Shown here: piece by piece, positions 28,304-36,875 of the stretch
How positions within the stretch are numbered: position 1 is the stretch's first letter
Layout: each line of letters begins with the position of its first letter
From: Poriferisodalis sp965203655
Lineage (GTDB): Bacteria; Actinomycetota; Acidimicrobiia; Acidimicrobiales; Poriferisodalaceae
Direction: 5' to 3'
Assembly (NCBI RefSeq): GCF_965203655.1
Contig: NZ_CBDBDD010000009.1
Location: forward strand, 62,001 to 126,000
Length of the DNA: 64,000 bases
Notes under the pieces: generated by a model
Told to the model about the DNA's origin: nothing
The model's database searches: none
Seen by the model: the letters and a program-made list of their open reading frames with translations, nothing else
Position numbers and translations under genes: made by a program

Positions 28304-30753
28304 TGGCGCAGCCTTGCCGAAGTGGGGTCGTACACCGGTGCATCCAGCACTCGCGCCGGGCGGTGGTCGCCGAGGACACGCACCGTCAAGGAAGTGCCTG
28401 GTTCGGCGTCGGCCGGGTTCAAGTAGGCGAACGCCAGGCCCTGGCCCACCCAGAAGCCGTACGCGCCCGTCGTCACCAGCCCGACCGGGCGTCCGTCGCG
28501 GTACACCGCGTCGCTGCCGCCGACCTCGGCTACGTCGGTGTCGACAGCCAGGTAGGCCAGCTTCCAGCGCCACGGCCGCTTCCCGCTGGCGGCATCCGCA
28601 CGGCGGGCCAGCAGTGCGTCGCGCCCCACGAAGTCTCCCTTGTCAGGCTTGATGAAGCGCTTCAGGCCGGCCTCGTCGGGCGTGACGTCATGGGTCAGGT
28701 CGCGGCTGATCATGTACCGCTTCTCCATCCGCAGGCCCTCGGTGGCGTGATTGCCGACATTCGCCATGCCGTGCGGCTCACCGGCATCTCGGAGCACCCC
28801 ATACAGATCGTCGATGCGGCCGAGCGGCACATGCAGCTCCCAGCCCAGCTCGCCCGTGAATCCCACTCGCAGTGCCCGCACGCCCGGCACGCCTGCCACC
28901 GTGATCTCACGGCACGACAACCAGCAAAAAGCCTCGTTGCCCAGATCGGCACCGGTGCATGCGCCCAGCACGTCCCGCGACCGGGGCCCGGCCAGCGTCA
29001 GCACGCCGAAATCGCTCGAGCGGGTGACCAGCCGTGCGTCGGCACCAGCCGGCCAGTGCGTCTCGAAGAACTCCCGCTCCTTCAGCTCGAACACCGCGGC
29101 GGACACCAGGTAGAAGTGCTCGGGCCCGAGCCGCGACACCGTCAGCTCGCCTTCGATCCGTCCCGTCGGCGTGAGGGTGTAGGTGAGCGACATGCGGCCG
29201 GTCGACGGCAGCCGGTTGGTGGTCAGCCGGTCCAAGACCGCCGCTGCGTCAGGTCCGGTCAGGTCGAACTTTGCGAACGCCGTCGAATCGATGATGCCGA
29301 CCCGCTCGCGCACCGCGGCGGCCTCGGCAGCGGCCACCTCGAACCAGTCGGTGTGGCGAAACGAGACCACGTCGCGCTGGGGCAGCCCGGCGGCGCCCGG
29401 AAACCACTTGGGTCGCTCCCAGCCGTACACCTGGGTGAAGACCGCGCCGGCATCCGCCAGCGCACCGAGCACCGGCGAGCTGCGGTAGGGCCGGGCCTCG
29501 GGTCGCTCCAGCCCAGGCAGCGGGGTCTGGTGGCGGAACTCGTAGTCCTCGGTGCCCTTGATGCGCCCATAGGTGGCCACGTCGTCCGGCTCGATGTAGC
29601 CGAAGCGCCGGGCGTCGTAGCTGCGCAGGCTCAAGTCGGTCTCGCCGTGCACCATCCAGCGCGCCAGCTCGCGGCCCAATCCTGGTCCGTCGGCCAGACC
29701 CACCTGCACACCGGCGAACTGCCAGAAGTTCGGCACACCCGAGGGACCGATGAGCGGATCGCCGTCGGGTGTGTGGGCAATCGCGCCGCGGATGACCCGG
29801 CGGATGCCGTAGTCGGCCAGGATTGGCACCCGCTCGAAGGCGCGCTCCAGCCACAGCCCGACCCGGTCGTAGTCGGCATCGAACAGCGGATTCTCCAGGT
29901 CCCAGCCGGGTCCGTCCGCCCAGACCGACTCTGCGTTGCGCTGCTCGTAGATGCCGATGAGCCCGGCGTCCTGCTCTTGGCGGATGTAACCCGAGACGTA
30001 GTCGTCGCGCACCACCGGCAGTTCGCGTTCGAGTGCCGCGAACTCGGCCACCGGGGTGGACACGAAGTACGAGTGCAGCGCGTTTGCCATCGGCACGGCC
30101 AGCCCGACCATCTGCGCTACCTGGTGGGCGTAGCAGCCGGCGGCATTCACGACGTGTTCGGCGTGCACCGTGCCCGCCTCGGTGACGACGTCGAAGGTGC
30201 CGTCGGTCCGCCGCCCGATGTCGACGACTCGGTTGTGGCGGCTCACGCCGGCACCCAGCTTCCGGGCCACCGCCACCAGCGCATTGGTGGCGCCGGTGGG
30301 ATCGACGTGGCCGTCATCGGGCGTCCACACTGCGCCCTGCACTTCGGAGGTCTCGAAGAAGGGGTGCAGCTCGGCGATGAACTCGGGGCCAACCCAGTGC
30401 ATTTCGTTGCCGACGTAGTCCGCCAGCCCGAGCTGCGCTTGCAGCCAGTCCACCTCCTCGTCGTGGTACGCGATGCGGAAGCTGCCGCTGCGGTGCCACG
30501 TCGTCGCAACGCCGGACTCCGCAGGCAGGGCGTCGTACAGCTCGCAGGCGTAGCGGCGCATCGCAGCCAGCGTGTAACCGGAAACCGAATGGGTGACCTG
30601 GCCGGCGGCGTGCCAAGTGGAGCCCGAGGTCAGCTCGCCCTTCTCGATGAGCAGCGTGTCTGACCAGCCCTCTTGGGCGAGGTGGTACAGCAAGCTGGCG
30701 CCGCAGATGCCGCCGCCGATGATCGCCACACGCGTCGATTCGGGAAGGCTCAT
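28300..30753 (-). CDS. Dimethylglycine oxidase/sarcosine dehydrogenase-like flavoprotein with GcvT domain
   Basis: Oxidative N-demethylation enzyme of 817 residues. The N-terminal DAO fold has AIIGGGICGAS (10-20) and SGSTWHAAGQV (43-53), whose His48 matches the residue that carries covalent FAD in dimethylglycine oxidase. From about residue 440 it continues into a GcvT/aminomethyltransferase domain (VGIIDSTAFAKFDLTGPDA, GFTGELGWELHVP near 645, EKRYMISRDL near 695) that passes the methyl unit to tetrahydrofolate. Length and order match dimethylglycine and sarcosine dehydrogenases. It starts at ATG 30753, only 20 bases from the divergent aminotransferase start, opposite a Rieske oxygenase operon. 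Together these suggest glycine betaine or another N-methyl compound as substrate. Confidence 0.92.
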   Translation of the reverse strand: MSLPESTRVAIIGGGICGASLLYHLAQEGWSDTLLIEKGELTSGSTWHAAGQVTHSVSGYTLAAMRRYACELYDALPAESGVATTWHRSGSFRIAYHDEEVDWLQAQLGLADYVGNEMHWVGPEFIAELHPFFETSEVQGAVWTPDDGHVDPTGATNALVAVARKLGAGVSRHNRVVDIGRRTDGTFDVVTEAGTVHAEHVVNAAGCYAHQVAQMVGLAVPMANALHSYFVSTPVAEFAALERELPVVRDDYVSGYIRQEQDAGLIGIYEQRNAESVWADGPGWDLENPLFDADYDRVGLWLERAFERVPILADYGIRRVIRGAIAHTPDGDPLIGPSGVPNFWQFAGVQVGLADGPGLGRELARWMVHGETDLSLRSYDARRFGYIEPDDVATYGRIKGTEDYEFRHQTPLPGLERPEARPYRSSPVLGALADAGAVFTQVYGWERPKWFPGAAGLPQRDVVSFRHTDWFEVAAAEAAAVRERVGIIDSTAFAKFDLTGPDAAAVLDRLTTNRLPSTGRMSLTYTLTPTGRIEGELTVSRLGPEHFYLVSAAVFELKEREFFETHWPAGADARLVTRSSDFGVLTLAGPRSRDVLGACTGADLGNEAFCWLSCREITVAGVPGVRALRVGFTGELGWELHVPLGRIDDLYGVLRDAGEPHGMANVGNHATEGLRMEKRYMISRDLTHDVTPDEAGLKRFIKPDKGDFVGRDALLARRADAASGKRPWRWKLAYLAVDTDVAEVGGSDAVYRDGRPVGLVTTGAYGFWVGQGLAFAYLNPADAEPGTSLTVRVLGDHRPARVLDAPVYDPTSARLRQ

Positions 30754-30773
30754 GCGCCCTCGCTGTGGTCACG

Positions 30774-31961
30774 ATGCGGCTGCAGAATGAGGCAGAATAC
30801 CGCTCAGTGGCAGCCCACCAGACACTGGTGCACGGGCTCTCAACGCCCAGCGCAGTTCACGCAGCCCTGCGGCAGCCGGAGTACTACGTGCCGGGTCTGC
30901 CGGTCGACGAGGTGGCACGCCGCTACGGGCTGAGCGCCGCGGACATCGCGAAGCTCGGATCGGCGGAGAATCCCTACGGGCCGTCGCCGGCCGCGCAAGC
31001 TGCCGTGGCCGATGCGATCAGCCGGATGCAGCTCTACCCGTCGTGGACCGCCGAGCCGCTGCGCGAGCGGCTGGCCGAGACCTACGGCTACGAGCAGCGC
31101 AACTACCTCTGCGGCGCCGGCGAGACCGAGATCATCTCGGTGCTCATCCGGGCCTTTGCCGGTCAAGGCGATCCGATCTTGATGCCGGCTCCGTGCTTCC
31201 CGATGTACCACCTCTTCGCCGAGGCAGAGGGCCGCGTGGCCGACTTGCGCTACGAGGCGACCGATCCCCGGACGATGGCGGTGGACGTCGACGCTTACAT
31301 CGGGGCGATCCGTCCCGAGCACAAGATCGTGTTCATCACCAATCCCCACTCGCCCTCAGGTACCTGGATGGCCGAGCCCGACTTGCGGCGGGTGATCGAG
31401 GCGGCCTCGCACTGTCTCGTGGTGCTCGACGAGGCCTACGTGCACTACTCGGGACACCACGGCGGCATCGGGTTGGTGGAGGAGTACCCGAACCTGATCG
31501 TGCTGCGGACGTTCTCGAAGGTGTACGGCCTCGCGGGGCTCCGGCTGGGGTTCGGCGTAGCCCACGCCGGTGTCATCGACGCGCTGCTGGCAGCGAAGCC
31601 CACATGGAACGTCGGCCAGCTGCAGATCGCGGGCGGCGTGGCCGCGCTGGGGGATCACGAGTTTGTCGCCAAGACGGTGGACACCATCTGCGACGCGCGC
31701 TCCTATGTGCAGGAGCTCTTCGATGTCAAGCTCGACCGGTTTCGCTGCGTCGAGGGCTCCCGGTCGAACTTCTTCCTGATCGAGTTGTTGGATCAGGACC
31801 TGAACTCCAACGATGTGTGGCAGTCGCTCCTGGAACGGGGGGTGATCACGAAGGACGGCGCCGTGTCGTTCCGCGGCCTCGGCACGCGGTTCCTGCGAGC
31901 CGACGTCGGCTTCCGCGGGCGCATGGACCAACTCGTTGCGGCGTTAGGGGATCTTCCGTGA
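30774..31961 (+). CDS. PLP-dependent aminotransferase, class I/II (HisC-like)
   Basis: A fold-type I aminotransferase of about 395 residues resembling histidinol-phosphate aminotransferases: GSAENPYGPSPAA near 60, LCGAGETEIIS near 107, FITNPHSPSGTW near 182, LDEAYVHYSG near 212, and the PLP Lys in RTFSKVYGLAGLRLGFG near 240. There is no his operon nearby, so a catabolic amine or amino acid role is more likely. Starts at GTG 30765, ATG 30774 and GTG 30807 are all in frame; the last leaves room for promoters between the two divergent operons. The Rieske oxygenase start overlaps its stop (GTGA). Confidence 0.88.
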   Translation: MRLQNEAEYRSVAAHQTLVHGLSTPSAVHAALRQPEYYVPGLPVDEVARRYGLSAADIAKLGSAENPYGPSPAAQAAVADAISRMQLYPSWTAEPLRERLAETYGYEQRNYLCGAGETEIISVLIRAFAGQGDPILMPAPCFPMYHLFAEAEGRVADLRYEATDPRTMAVDVDAYIGAIRPEHKIVFITNPHSPSGTWMAEPDLRRVIEAASHCLVVLDEAYVHYSGHHGGIGLVEEYPNLIVLRTFSKVYGLAGLRLGFGVAHAGVIDALLAAKPTWNVGQLQIAGGVAALGDHEFVAKTVDTICDARSYVQELFDVKLDRFRCVEGSRSNFFLIELLDQDLNSNDVWQSLLERGVITKDGAVSFRGLGTRFLRADVGFRGRMDQLVAALGDLP

Positions 31962-33034
31962 GCCGGGCGCTTGCCGCCCGCTACTACACCGACCCGGAGA
32001 TCTTCTCCGCCGAGCTGGACGCGGTGTTCGCTCGATCCTGGGTGATGGTGGGCCACGAGTCCCAAGTCGCGGAACATGGCCAGGTGCTGACGGCCACGGT
32101 CGGCGACGAGTCGGTGTTCGTGGTGAACAACCGGGGGCAGCTCGGTGCCTTCTACAACGTGTGCCAGCACCGCGGCCATGAGCTGTTCCCCCCGCAGCGG
32201 CCCGGCGGCGACGAGTTCTCCGTGCCAGGGCTCATGACATGCCCCTACCACGCGTGGGTGTACAACCTTGACGGCACGCTGGCCAGCGCGCGCAGCCGGG
32301 ATGTCGGCGAGATCTGCCTGCCGCCGGTGCGAATGGAGCAGCTCGGCGGTTTTGTCTTCGTGAACCTTGACCACGGCGCGCTTGGCTTGGCGCAGGTGGC
32401 TCCCGGCGTGGAATCCGAGTTGCTGGCCAACGCGCCCGCGGCGCCCGAGCGGGTGCTGAGCTGGCGCAACACCCACCTCGTGAGGGCCAACTGGAAGGTC
32501 GCGGTGGAGAACTACAACGAGTGCTACCACTGCCCCAACGTGCATCGTTCATTCACGACCGGCGTGGTCGATCCGGCCAGCTACCGCATCCGCTGCGAGG
32601 GCGACGTGATCCGCCACGCGGCCAAGGGCGCACCGCCCTCCCAGTCCGGTTACACCCGTCTCGGTGAGGGCGCCGACTACGTGGCGTACTTCGTCTGGCC
32701 CGCTTCGGCGATCCAGGTGTACCCCGGCCAGGTCGTCAACACGTTCCGCTGGATTCCGCTCGCTGTGGACCAGACGCTGCTGGTACGGGAGTTCTGGCTG
32801 GACACTGCCGAGCCCTCTGATGTGCAGCGCGAGGTGATCGACTTGGACTGGCAGACGACGGCCACCGAGGACTTCGGCTTGGTGGAATCGGTGCAGCGCG
32901 GCATGTCGAGCCGCGGCTACCGACCCGGACCGCTCGTGTGCGAGCCCTCAGGCGTCGGCACGGTGCACAGCGAGGATTCCGTCGCGCACCTGGGGCAGCT
33001 GGCAGTGACGGCACTGGGCGACCGTGCCGGCTGA
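31958..33034 (+). CDS. Rieske non-heme iron oxygenase alpha subunit (CMO/GbcA-like)
   Basis: A 358-residue oxygenase. The Rieske [2Fe-2S] ligands are CQHRGHE (about 69-75) and CPYHAW (about 93-98). The mononuclear iron site is VENYNECYHCPNVHRSF near 184-200 with the two His. The order and the single-subunit size fit the choline monooxygenase/glycine betaine and proline betaine demethylase branch, which oxidises N-methyl groups. It needs a separate reductase, which is not in this window. It is coupled to the aminotransferase before and to the MmgE/PrpD gene after (overlaps at 31958-31961 and 33034). Confidence 0.9.
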   Translation: MSRALAARYYTDPEIFSAELDAVFARSWVMVGHESQVAEHGQVLTATVGDESVFVVNNRGQLGAFYNVCQHRGHELFPPQRPGGDEFSVPGLMTCPYHAWVYNLDGTLASARSRDVGEICLPPVRMEQLGGFVFVNLDHGALGLAQVAPGVESELLANAPAAPERVLSWRNTHLVRANWKVAVENYNECYHCPNVHRSFTTGVVDPASYRIRCEGDVIRHAAKGAPPSQSGYTRLGEGADYVAYFVWPASAIQVYPGQVVNTFRWIPLAVDQTLLVREFWLDTAEPSDVQREVIDLDWQTTATEDFGLVESVQRGMSSRGYRPGPLVCEPSGVGTVHSEDSVAHLGQLAVTALGDRAG

Positions 33035-34398
33035 TGGCTGACGAGGTCGGGTCCAACCGCACTGCAGCACTGGCCGAGTTCCTGGCAGGCGCCGCCGGCA
33101 GCGTGCCCGGGCGCCTCGCAGCCAGCGCCGAGAACTGCGTGCTGGACACGATCGGCTGCATGGTCTTCGGCGCCTCGCTGCCGTGGGCTCAAACGGCGGC
33201 CGCCTATGCCCAGCAGGCGGGTGGCCCCCGCAGCTCGTCGATCATCTGCGGCGACCGCACCACGGCGGCCATGGCTGCCTTCGCCAACGGCACTGCCGCG
33301 CACGCGTTCGAGCTGGACGACGTTCACGAGGAGTCGATCTCGCACCCAGGCGCGGTGGTGGTGCCCGCGGTGCTGGCGTTGGCCGAAGAACTGGGCGCGT
33401 CGGGTGCCGATGCGCTGGAGGCCGTGGTGGTGGGCTATGAAGCGATGGGCCGGGCGGGGATCGCCGTCGGGCCCGCAGCCCACCTCCTGCGGGGGTTCCA
33501 CCCGACCTCGATGTGCGGTGTGTTCGGTGCTGCCGCTGCTGCCGGTCGGCTGCTGGGGCTGAGCGCCCCGCAGCTGCGTGACGCCTTCGGGATCGCCGCC
33601 ACGCTGGCGTCGGGGACGATGGAGTTCGCGTCGTCGGGCGGCCAGACCAAGCGTCTCCACGCAGGTCGCGCCGCCGAGGGCGGCATGATGGCAGCCCGGC
33701 TGGCCGCCGGCGGCTTCGAAGGACCGGCCGACGGGCTGGCCGGAACCTACGGCTTTTGCCGGGTGTTCAGCGACGAGCCCCGAGTCGAGCTGCTGACCGA
33801 CGAACTCGGGAGCCGCTGGATGCTGGACGAGATCACCGTCAAGCCGTGGGCGGCGTGCAGCGACATCCACCCGCTGATCCAAGCCACCCTCGAGCTGCGC
33901 GCCGCTTACGGCTTGCGCCCCGACATGGTCGAGCGCATCGAGGCGACGGCGCCCACGAAGGCCGCTGTCCACAACAGCGGGGACGGCACGGCTTCAGTAA
34001 TGGCTGCGCAGTACTCGGGTCCGTGGAACATTGCGGCGGCGCTCGTGGCGGATCCCGCGGACCCTGCCACCTACGGCGCGGACCGGATTGCCGATCCGGT
34101 GCTGGTCCGACTGCAGTCGAAGGTTGTCGCCATTGCTGCGGATGCGCGCTGGGATGCAACCTACGCGCACAAGATGGGCGGCTCGGTGCGCATCACGTTG
34201 CGCGACGGTCGCGTGCTGGAACGCTCGGTGTGCGGCCAGAAGGGATCCATGCACGATCCCCTGAGTGCCGATGAGATCGAAGCCAAGTTCGCCATGCTCG
34301 CTGGGTCGCACGCAGATGTGCTGCGGGACTGGGTGCGAGCCTTGCCGGCTGCCTCCAGGGTGGCGCTGCCCGCCGTGGCCCCTGAGGCCTCTTCATGA
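33034..34398 (+). CDS. MmgE/PrpD family protein
   Basis: A 454-residue member of the MmgE/PrpD fold, which includes 2-methylcitrate dehydratase, cis-aconitate decarboxylase and many hydrolyases or epimerases of unknown substrate. Landmarks are DTIGCMVFGASLPWA near 29-45, NGTAAHAFELDDVHEESISHPGAV near 86-109, GFHPTSMCGVFGAAAAAGRLLGL near 151, and KPWAACSDIHPLIQATLEL near 270. Its place inside a Rieske oxygenase operon rather than a propionate cluster argues against a methylcitrate role. Start ATG 33034 overlaps the preceding stop by one base; the kinase gene overlaps its end by 4. Confidence 0.9.
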   Translation: MADEVGSNRTAALAEFLAGAAGSVPGRLAASAENCVLDTIGCMVFGASLPWAQTAAAYAQQAGGPRSSSIICGDRTTAAMAAFANGTAAHAFELDDVHEESISHPGAVVVPAVLALAEELGASGADALEAVVVGYEAMGRAGIAVGPAAHLLRGFHPTSMCGVFGAAAAAGRLLGLSAPQLRDAFGIAATLASGTMEFASSGGQTKRLHAGRAAEGGMMAARLAAGGFEGPADGLAGTYGFCRVFSDEPRVELLTDELGSRWMLDEITVKPWAACSDIHPLIQATLELRAAYGLRPDMVERIEATAPTKAAVHNSGDGTASVMAAQYSGPWNIAAALVADPADPATYGADRIADPVLVRLQSKVVAIAADARWDATYAHKMGGSVRITLRDGRVLERSVCGQKGSMHDPLSADEIEAKFAMLAGSHADVLRDWVRALPAASRVALPAVAPEASS

Positions 34399-35369
34399 GC
34401 GCGCCGCACCCGCCGCGGATTGCCGTGGTCGGCAGCCTCAACGCCGACGTGACGCTCTGGGTGCCGCGCCGGCCCTCGCCCGACGAGACGCTGCACGCCG
34501 AGCGCATCGCGTGGTTCCGCGGGGGCAAGGGCGCCAACCAGGCCATCGCAGCGGCCCGGTTGGGTGCCGAGGTGGTGATGGTGGGCCGGGTCGGCGACGA
34601 CACCCAGGGACGGTGGCTGCGATCGGGCCTCGAAGCGGAGGGGATCGACTGCCGGCACGTCGCCAGCGTCGACGTTCCGACCGGGCTGGCGGTAATCACC
34701 GTCGATCCCGACGACGTGTCGATCGTGGTGGCTGCGGGTGCCAATGCATCGCTGGATGCTGCGGGCGTGCAGGCGGCCGCCGCCGAGATCGCCGCGGCCG
34801 ATGCGCTGCTGCTGCAGGGCGAGGTGAGCGCCGCCGCTGCCCGGGCCGCCGCCGAGATTGCCCGCGAGCACGGTGTGACCGTCGTGGCGAACCCCGCTCC
34901 GTACAACGACGTGGCACCGGCGGTGCTGCCGCTGGCGGACGTCATCATCGTGAACCGCGCCGAAGCTGAGCAGTTGCGTCGCCCCGAGGCCGGCGGCGGG
35001 GTTGGGGATCTGCGCTCCGATGCGGTGCTCGTGGAGACGCGGAGCGCGGCGGGCTGCGTCGTCGGCGCGCCTCGAGTCGCCGAGACTGCGCAGCTTTCAC
35101 AGAGGGCGCCGGACATGCCCGCCGACGGCGCAACGGATGCCGACCGGGAGATCACCGTGCATGCACCGCAGGTCGCCGCAGTCGATGCCACCGGCGCTGG
35201 GGACGCGTTCGCCGGAGCGTTGGCGGTGGCCATGGCGTCAGGTGCGACTGTTGAGGAAGCGGCGCACCTGGCCGTGCGGGCCGGCGCTTGGGCAGTGACG
35301 GTCGCCGGAGCGCAGCCGAGCCTGCCGACGGCTGAGCAACTGGCAGGCTTCGGCGATCTCGCCCCCTAG
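34395..35369 (+). CDS. PfkB-family carbohydrate kinase (ribokinase-like)
   Basis: A 324-residue sugar or nucleoside kinase. The N-terminal PfkB signature is FRGGKGANQAIAAARLGAEVVMVGRVGDD (about 37-65); the C-terminal ATP/catalytic motif is DATGAGDAFAGALAVAM near 264-280, with Asp as base. RbsK is the closest well-known relative, but no ribose genes are nearby and it sits last in a Rieske oxygenase operon, so the substrate is open. It lacks some sequence between residues 195 and 235 compared with ribokinase. Convergent with upp, 9 bases between the two stops. Confidence 0.88.
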   Translation: MSAPHPPRIAVVGSLNADVTLWVPRRPSPDETLHAERIAWFRGGKGANQAIAAARLGAEVVMVGRVGDDTQGRWLRSGLEAEGIDCRHVASVDVPTGLAVITVDPDDVSIVVAAGANASLDAAGVQAAAAEIAAADALLLQGEVSAAAARAAAEIAREHGVTVVANPAPYNDVAPAVLPLADVIIVNRAEAEQLRRPEAGGGVGDLRSDAVLVETRSAAGCVVGAPRVAETAQLSQRAPDMPADGATDADREITVHAPQVAAVDATGAGDAFAGALAVAMASGATVEEAAHLAVRAGAWAVTVAGAQPSLPTAEQLAGFGDLAP

Positions 35370-35378
35370 CTGCCTCGC

Positions 35379-36008
35379 TCAGGCTGCCCCGTACAGCCGG
35401 TCTCCGGCATCGCCGAGGCCCGGCACGATGTAGGCCTGTTCGTTGAGGTGGCTGTCGACGGCGGCGGTCACGATGCGGATGTCGGGGACACTGCTGCGCA
35501 ACGCCTCGATTCCCTCTGGCGCTGCCAGGGCGCACACCATGGTGACCCGGCCCACGCCCGAGGCTGCCAGCACGCGGATCACCTCCGCCGCCGAACCGCC
35601 GGTCGCCAGCATCGGGTCGAGCACCAGCACGGGCCGGTCCTCCAGCACGCTCGGCAGCGATTCGAGATAGCACTCGTGGCTGACGCCGTCGGGTGACTCG
35701 AGCCGCCGCATGCCGATGAACCCGACCGGTGCGGCGGGCAGCAGTCGCAGCGCCGCATCCAGCATCCCCAGCCCGGCCCGCAGCACCGGCACGATCGCCG
35801 GCATCGGGTCGAGCCGGGATCCCTCGGCAGGCCCCAGCGGCGTCTCCACTTGGGCCGGGGCCGATGTCGCATCGGCAAGGGCTTCGGACACCAGCAGGAA
35901 TGTCAGCGAATCGAGCCGCTGGCGGAACTCCTCGACATCGGTGTCCTTGTCGCGTAGCCGGGTGAGGAGGGCTGCAGCTACCGGATGGTCGACGACGGTG
36001 ATGTTCAT
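35379..36008 (-). CDS. upp: Uracil phosphoribosyltransferase
   Basis: Pyrimidine salvage: uracil plus PRPP to UMP. The 209-residue protein has the right length and motifs: FLLVSEALAD near 38, PVLRAGLGMLDA near 73, the PRPP loop VLVLDPMLATGGSA near 128, and the uracil site YIVPGLGDAGDRLYG at the C-terminus. ATG 36008 gives MNITVVDHPVAAALLTRLRDK, the typical start; a longer version adds a non-conserved tail. Gene is monocistronic in appearance; 221 bases separate it from the divergent LytR_C gene. Confidence 0.96.
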   Translation of the reverse strand: MNITVVDHPVAAALLTRLRDKDTDVEEFRQRLDSLTFLLVSEALADATSAPAQVETPLGPAEGSRLDPMPAIVPVLRAGLGMLDAALRLLPAAPVGFIGMRRLESPDGVSHECYLESLPSVLEDRPVLVLDPMLATGGSAAEVIRVLAASGVGRVTMVCALAAPEGIEALRSSVPDIRIVTAAVDSHLNEQAYIVPGLGDAGDRLYGAA

Positions 36009-36214
36009 GGGCTGATGTTCTCGTGTTCGCTCATGTGGACGGGCTCTGCCAATGGACCAAGGTTCCGTGCGCAAGTTAGGTCCTCAGGGGTACACCCGCC
36101 GACGCTTCATTGGCCCTACGCTCACAGCACTGCCGCCGTCAAGCGGTTCTCGCCACATCTCAAGCAACTTGCCGCGTCTGCCAGCACGGTGGTGCGCGGT
36201 TGCCCTGCACACCC

Positions 36215-36222
36215 AAGGGAGG
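36215..36222 (+). promoter_or_regulatory. Shine-Dalgarno site of the LytR_C gene
   Basis: AAGGGAGG, 7 bases before ATG 36230. It selects this ATG over upstream in-frame starts that would prefix a non-hydrophobic leader to the membrane anchor. Confidence 0.7.
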
Positions 36223-36229
36223 TCACCCG

Positions 36230-36853
36230 ATGAACAGCCAAGCCGGCGAATCCAACAGCGGCGCAGCTGTGCGCGGACTGCTGCTGGTGCTGGTGGCCGT
36301 CGTCGTGGGCGTGCTGCTGCTGCGCTCGGTTGACGATCCTGACGAGGTTGTGACGACGGACACCGCGCCCGCAGCCGAGCCCGGCGACACGCTTCCGGCG
36401 GTGACACAGCCGCCCGCGACGACCGGCGCACCCAGCGACGGCGGCACGACCGGCGGCGACACTGTCAGCACGGTTGTCGTGGCCACCACGACGCCTGCGG
36501 CCACCGACACCACCTCCACCGATGCCGAGCCCTTCCAGCCCAGACCGGCCGCGGAGGTCTCGATCCAGGTGGCCAACTCCACGACGGTGCGCGGCGCAGC
36601 GGGGCGGCTCACCGACCGCTTCAAGACGCTGAGCTACATCACCAAGTCACCCACCAACTATCTGGGCACGCCGCTGGAGCGGACTCGCATCTACTACCAG
36701 CCGGGCTCGCTGCTCGAAGCACGGGCGATCGCCGGAGTGCTCGAGCTCGACGCCGACAACGACGTCTTCACGATGCTGGCTGACACAGCGGCCGTGCAGA
36801 GCTTCGAGACGCCCGACGTGCTGGTGACGCTGGGGACCGATCTGGCCGAGTAG
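36230..36853 (+). CDS. Membrane-anchored LytR_C-domain protein
   Basis: A 207-residue envelope protein. Residues about 13-32 (AVRGLLLVLVAVVVGVLLLR) form one membrane helix, followed by about 80 residues of Thr/Pro/Ala-rich linker and then a small domain (about 105-205) starting VSIQVANSTTVRGAAGRLTDRF, which fits the LytR C-terminal domain found alone in many actinobacterial cell-wall proteins. No LytR-CpsA-Psr catalytic domain is present. Function not established; a role in envelope assembly is plausible. The glycerate kinase gene starts 22 bases after the stop. Confidence 0.82.
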   Translation: MNSQAGESNSGAAVRGLLLVLVAVVVGVLLLRSVDDPDEVVTTDTAPAAEPGDTLPAVTQPPATTGAPSDGGTTGGDTVSTVVVATTTPAATDTTSTDAEPFQPRPAAEVSIQVANSTTVRGAAGRLTDRFKTLSYITKSPTNYLGTPLERTRIYYQPGSLLEARAIAGVLELDADNDVFTMLADTAAVQSFETPDVLVTLGTDLAE

Positions 36854-36875
36854 CCGATCGGGCGGAGCCGTCTCT

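Noticed and set aside
28303..30663. A 786-codon plus-strand frame opposite the dimethylglycine-oxidase-like gene
   Set aside because: Mirror of a gene with clear FAD and GcvT motifs; the translated product has no recognisable motif.
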